From assembly GCA_913053915.1 (NCBI GenBank), contig CAJXGP010000074.1, positions 1 through 7,917 of the forward strand: DNA of 7,917 bases, read 5' to 3'. Position 1 is the first letter of the stretch. Every line of letters starts with the position of its first letter. The DNA is from an uncultured Ignavibacteriales bacterium (GTDB lineage: Bacteria > Bacteroidota > Ignavibacteria > Ignavibacteriales > Ignavibacteriaceae). Shown here in pieces: positions 5,623-7,917 of this stretch. Under the pieces are notes generated by a model, which did not search any database, was not told where the DNA came from, and saw only the letters and a program-made list of their open reading frames with translations. Made by a program: the position numbers and the translations under genes.

Positions 5623-6768
5623 ATGAATATTATGGAAAAAAACAAATTATTTTATTACTTAGTATTTATGTTGATTTCGCTACCTGTTATTACGTTAGCC
5701 CAAAATGAAGAACAAAATAAAATTCTTTATTTTCAAATGGAGCCACTGAACGATAGTCTGTTTATTAAAATTCAGAAAGAGGTATATGTAAATCCTCCGG
5801 ATCCAAAAGCAGAAATTATAGTGGACCTTAGAGATCCTAATAATGAAACAGTTTCAATTAAAGGTACGTTATACCCTTTTTTAGCTTTTACACCGAAAAC
5901 AAGAGCACAAATTATAACATATCCTTTTAAAATTGATCTTGCCAATAACATTACATTCATTAGTGTATTCACTAATGTTTTTAATAAGATGAATTTTCAT
6001 AAATTCTTTTCACCTCCGACCAAATATGAAATTTCATCTACCTTAGGATATATAAATCCGTTTTTGCAGCTATTCGGAGGAGAGAGATTTGGTATACCGA
6101 TTAAAGGAAATCTTGGATTTTCTTTTGGTATAGGTACGCCTTATTCGGCTCCATTGGAAACAAATTTTATTGAGGCTAATTTTAATATTCTTGGTTTTTC
6201 GGCAGGGTTCATTGGTTCGGATAATAGCTTTATTGAAATAAAAAGATATAACAATCATAATAATTTATATGTAACACTCGGTTATCAATTTGGATATGTT
6301 ATTCCTTTCGGTAATTTCTTTAAGTTGAGTTATATAAAAATCATTAAGAAACCTACCCCCTCACTATTAACGCTGTATCATAGGTATGATATATTGGGAT
6401 ATCATGCCAAAGTACTTAATGGTTCTTATGTAAATTGGGAGTTTAGATACCCTATCAGCGTACTGGGTTCTACCCGCGGTAAATTTTATATCGCCCGTTA
6501 TGTAGATGAATGGCATATTGGATTCACCGGCAGGGAACTCTCATTAGGAGGCAGCACTTTTGATTTTAGCTTCGATGCAATGCCAATCAGCAATGTCCGT
6601 CAGCCTCAATACGAATTTAATATTTTAGTACAAAAGTTTGCCAGCGACTGGGCATTTAGTGCTTTTGCGATTGGACCATCCTTTACATTATCAAAAACAA
6701 ATAAAGGAGATTTTGGTTTACTTTCAATTTTTTTGAATATGAGAATAAAAGTAGGAACCTCATTTTAA
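5623..6768 (+). CDS. Secreted protein, predicted outer-membrane beta-barrel, third gene of the motor-like operon
   Basis: This 381-residue protein has a classical signal peptide: Lys near the start, hydrophobic core about 9-25, likely cleavage in TLA-Q (A26/Q27). Residues about 30-125 are mixed. From about 134 onward the sequence alternates hydrophobic, aromatic and Gly residues in short strands (for example NLGFSFGIG, LGFSAGFIG, LYVTLGYQFGYVIPFG, WAFSAFAIGPSFTL), and it ends in Phe (IKVGTSF), as expected of an outer-membrane barrel recognised by the BAM machinery. I do not recognise a named family, and it does not look like PorP/SprF. Two starts are possible: ATG 5623, or in-frame ATG 5632 three codons later; only a weak GGAAA precedes them. 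As the last gene of the operon, it is the natural outer-membrane partner of the two inner-membrane proteins. Function unknown. Confidence 0.85.
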   Translation: MNIMEKNKLFYYLVFMLISLPVITLAQNEEQNKILYFQMEPLNDSLFIKIQKEVYVNPPDPKAEIIVDLRDPNNETVSIKGTLYPFLAFTPKTRAQIITYPFKIDLANNITFISVFTNVFNKMNFHKFFSPPTKYEISSTLGYINPFLQLFGGERFGIPIKGNLGFSFGIGTPYSAPLETNFIEANFNILGFSAGFIGSDNSFIEIKRYNNHNNLYVTLGYQFGYVIPFGNFFKLSYIKIIKKPTPSLLTLYHRYDILGYHAKVLNGSYVNWEFRYPISVLGSTRGKFYIARYVDEWHIGFTGRELSLGGSTFDFSFDAMPISNVRQPQYEFNILVQKFASDWAFSAFAIGPSFTLSKTNKGDFGLLSIFLNMRIKVGTSF

Positions 6769-6785
6769 ATTATCATTATTATGAA

Positions 6786-6807
6786 TTTAGCGGAACTTCC
6801 GGCTAAA
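6786..6807. terminator. Weak hairpin in the convergent intergenic gap
   Basis: TTTAGCGG (6786-6793) pairs with CCGGCTAAA (6799-6807) with one bulged G (6801) and loop AACTT. It lies 17 bp after the operon's last stop, between convergent genes, where a terminator would be expected. On the plus strand it is followed by A's, not T's, so it is not a canonical intrinsic terminator. The rest of 6769-6912 shows nothing. Confidence 0.35.
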
Positions 6808-6912
6808 AAAACAGGGAATATCTATATAAAGTAAATCAGCATTTAACCTAATAAAATCAACTATTGAATTCACATCATAATATTATTCTTCCGTTATAAG
6901 TTTGCTTTTAAA

Positions 6913-7749
6913 TTAAAATAAATTGTATGATAATCCAAGTTGAAGTGCTTCTTTAACTTGGGTCTTAAATGATTCGGCTTGATTATAGACAACAAACACA
7001 TTTATGTTCACATTCACAAAATTATTTATTTTCGCTGTAAGCATATTATTCCAATAAACGTCCCAAATTCCCAAATCTTCAAATTTACCGAATAATGATA
7101 GCTTTGTGCTGAATTCCAAATTTTTTGCTAATGTAAGATCAAACTCAGTTACAGATTGAATACCCGTTTCAAATTTAGATTTTTCGATTGTGGAAGTACT
7201 AGGATTGTCGGATGCATTATTAAATTTATTTGTGAACGATTCCTTAAAACCAAGGCGGGTTTTAAACCAACTTGTTTTATCGTAAATAAAACCGGTTGCT
7301 TGTACAACATAAGCCGGATCAAAAAAACTTGAAACTTTAACTATTGGAGTAACATTTTATTTATAGCCGGTTACTAATTGAGTCCTTATAGTATTTGAAA
7401 CATACGGTTTTACCGGCCAATATATATTTTTTGAAAGAACATTTTCTAAAATAAATTCATTATCGGTTACTTTAGAAATTTCTGAACCGACTTTTGATTT
7501 TCCCCAATTTAATTTCAAATAGTTTGTAACTGTCCAACCGTTTGCGGAATAGTCTACATGAAAATCACCGAGCAATGAAAATGCCAAAGAGTTATCGCCG
7601 CCATTTGCCTAATTATTTAAAGCTGTTTGACCTAAATTAAAGCTGACTATACCTTTTGTCGTCCAATGAGTTTGTTCCTTTTCAGTTTGTTGACCTATAA
7701 TTAATGATGTATTTAAAACAAATAGTAGAATGAAATATATTTTGCTCAT
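6913..7749 (-). pseudogene. DUF3078-family outer-membrane protein gene, disrupted by two in-frame stops
   Basis: Reading minus from the ATG at 7749, one frame runs 278 codons to a TAA at 6913-6915, interrupted only by TAG (7609-7611, codon 47) and TAA (7357-7359, codon 131). It begins with a signal peptide (MSKIYFILLFVLNTSLIIG) and has a good ribosome-binding site. It then shows the DUF3078 pattern: SFNLGQTALNN-stop-ANGGDNSLAF, where the family has 'N-W-AAGGENS', YLKLNWGKSKVG, KVTDNEFILEN, TQLVTGYK-stop, and SSFFDPAYVVQATGFIY, where the family has 'FmaPAY...GldY'. It ends in LSYNLF, a barrel-type terminal Phe. DUF3078 proteins are Bacteroidota-type predicted outer-membrane barrels of unknown function. 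The first stop replaces the usual Trp (TGG to TAG); the second lies at a position often Tyr. No frameshift or deletion is seen, so inactivation looks recent; sequencing error or readthrough are alternatives. Confidence 0.82.
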
Positions 7750-7754
7750 GGTTA

Positions 7755-7759
7755 TCCTT
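7755..7759 (-). promoter_or_regulatory. Shine-Dalgarno site of the DUF3078 pseudogene
   Basis: The minus strand reads AAGGATAACC-ATG, a good site at 5-6 nt spacing. It supports the ATG at 7749 as the original start even though the reading frame is now interrupted. The remaining 7760-7917 is AT-rich upstream sequence with no gene seen. Confidence 0.65.
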
Positions 7760-7917
7760 ATGAAAATGATTGTTTTTGATGTGGATTGATTAAATTGAAT
7801 AAAACTTAGAATATTATTTTTAATATAGAGCCAAATAATTAAAAGTATGTAAAAAATAATATATTGGGAAGATTGTCAAAGTTTAATTTATCATACCGGG
7901 ACGAAATTTTTGTTGTA

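Noticed and set aside
6913..7587. Two separate small minus-strand genes (6913-7119 and 7357-7587)
   Set aside because: Both are in the same frame as the ATG at 7749 and are pieces of one DUF3078 gene split by stop codons.
1..7917. CRISPR array, tRNA, rRNA, insertion sequence or attachment site
   Set aside because: No regularly spaced repeats, cloverleaf-like sequence, rRNA motifs, transposase frame or terminal inverted repeats with target duplications were seen.

Overview
This window is AT-rich DNA from a low-G+C bacterium of the Bacteroidota/Ignavibacteriota (FCB) type. The evidence for the lineage is indirect: a DUF3078-type outer-membrane gene, 'LAQ'-type signal peptides, weak or absent Shine-Dalgarno sites on some genes, and a gene pair resembling the GldL/GldM motor. 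I cannot name a genus. No rRNA, tRNA, CRISPR array or insertion sequence was seen.

Left part (1-1703), all minus strand. The window opens inside frr (ribosome recycling factor; 139 N-terminal codons present, C-terminus beyond the edge). Upstream of it lies a complete glycosyltransferase of the rSAM/selenodomain-associated transferase 1 family (TIGR04282/DUF2064). Immediately upstream of that is a short remnant of a family-2 glycosyltransferase, visible as two frames joined by a frameshift with most of the gene deleted. These two families are often neighbours, so this looks like a former two-gene locus that lost one partner.

Middle (1704-3651). A cytoplasmic GH13 alpha-amylase-family glycosidase with an intact catalytic triad is on the minus strand. 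A 472-bp AT-rich divergent intergenic region follows. It holds a strong 10-bp A-tract/T-tract hairpin, further inverted repeats near the start of the amylase gene, a possible Bacteroidota-type promoter facing right, and an unexplained 39-codon minus-strand frame.

Right part (3652-6768), plus strand. A tight three-gene operon encodes (i) a protein with about four membrane segments and a long helical C-terminal tail, (ii) a protein with one N-terminal membrane anchor, a short coiled coil and a beta-rich periplasmic part, and (iii) a secreted protein with outer-membrane beta-barrel character. The gene order, topology and some local resemblance suggest a reduced relative of the GldL/GldM proton-driven motor paired with an outer-membrane protein. 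This is the most interesting element here, but the homology is inferred, not proven.

Far right (6769-7917). Convergent with the operon is a DUF3078 outer-membrane beta-barrel gene whose frame is intact from signal peptide to terminal Phe, except for two in-frame stop codons. One falls at the usually conserved Trp of the family's N-terminal motif. With the glycosyltransferase remnant, it points to ongoing gene decay, unless sequencing error or recoding explains the stops.
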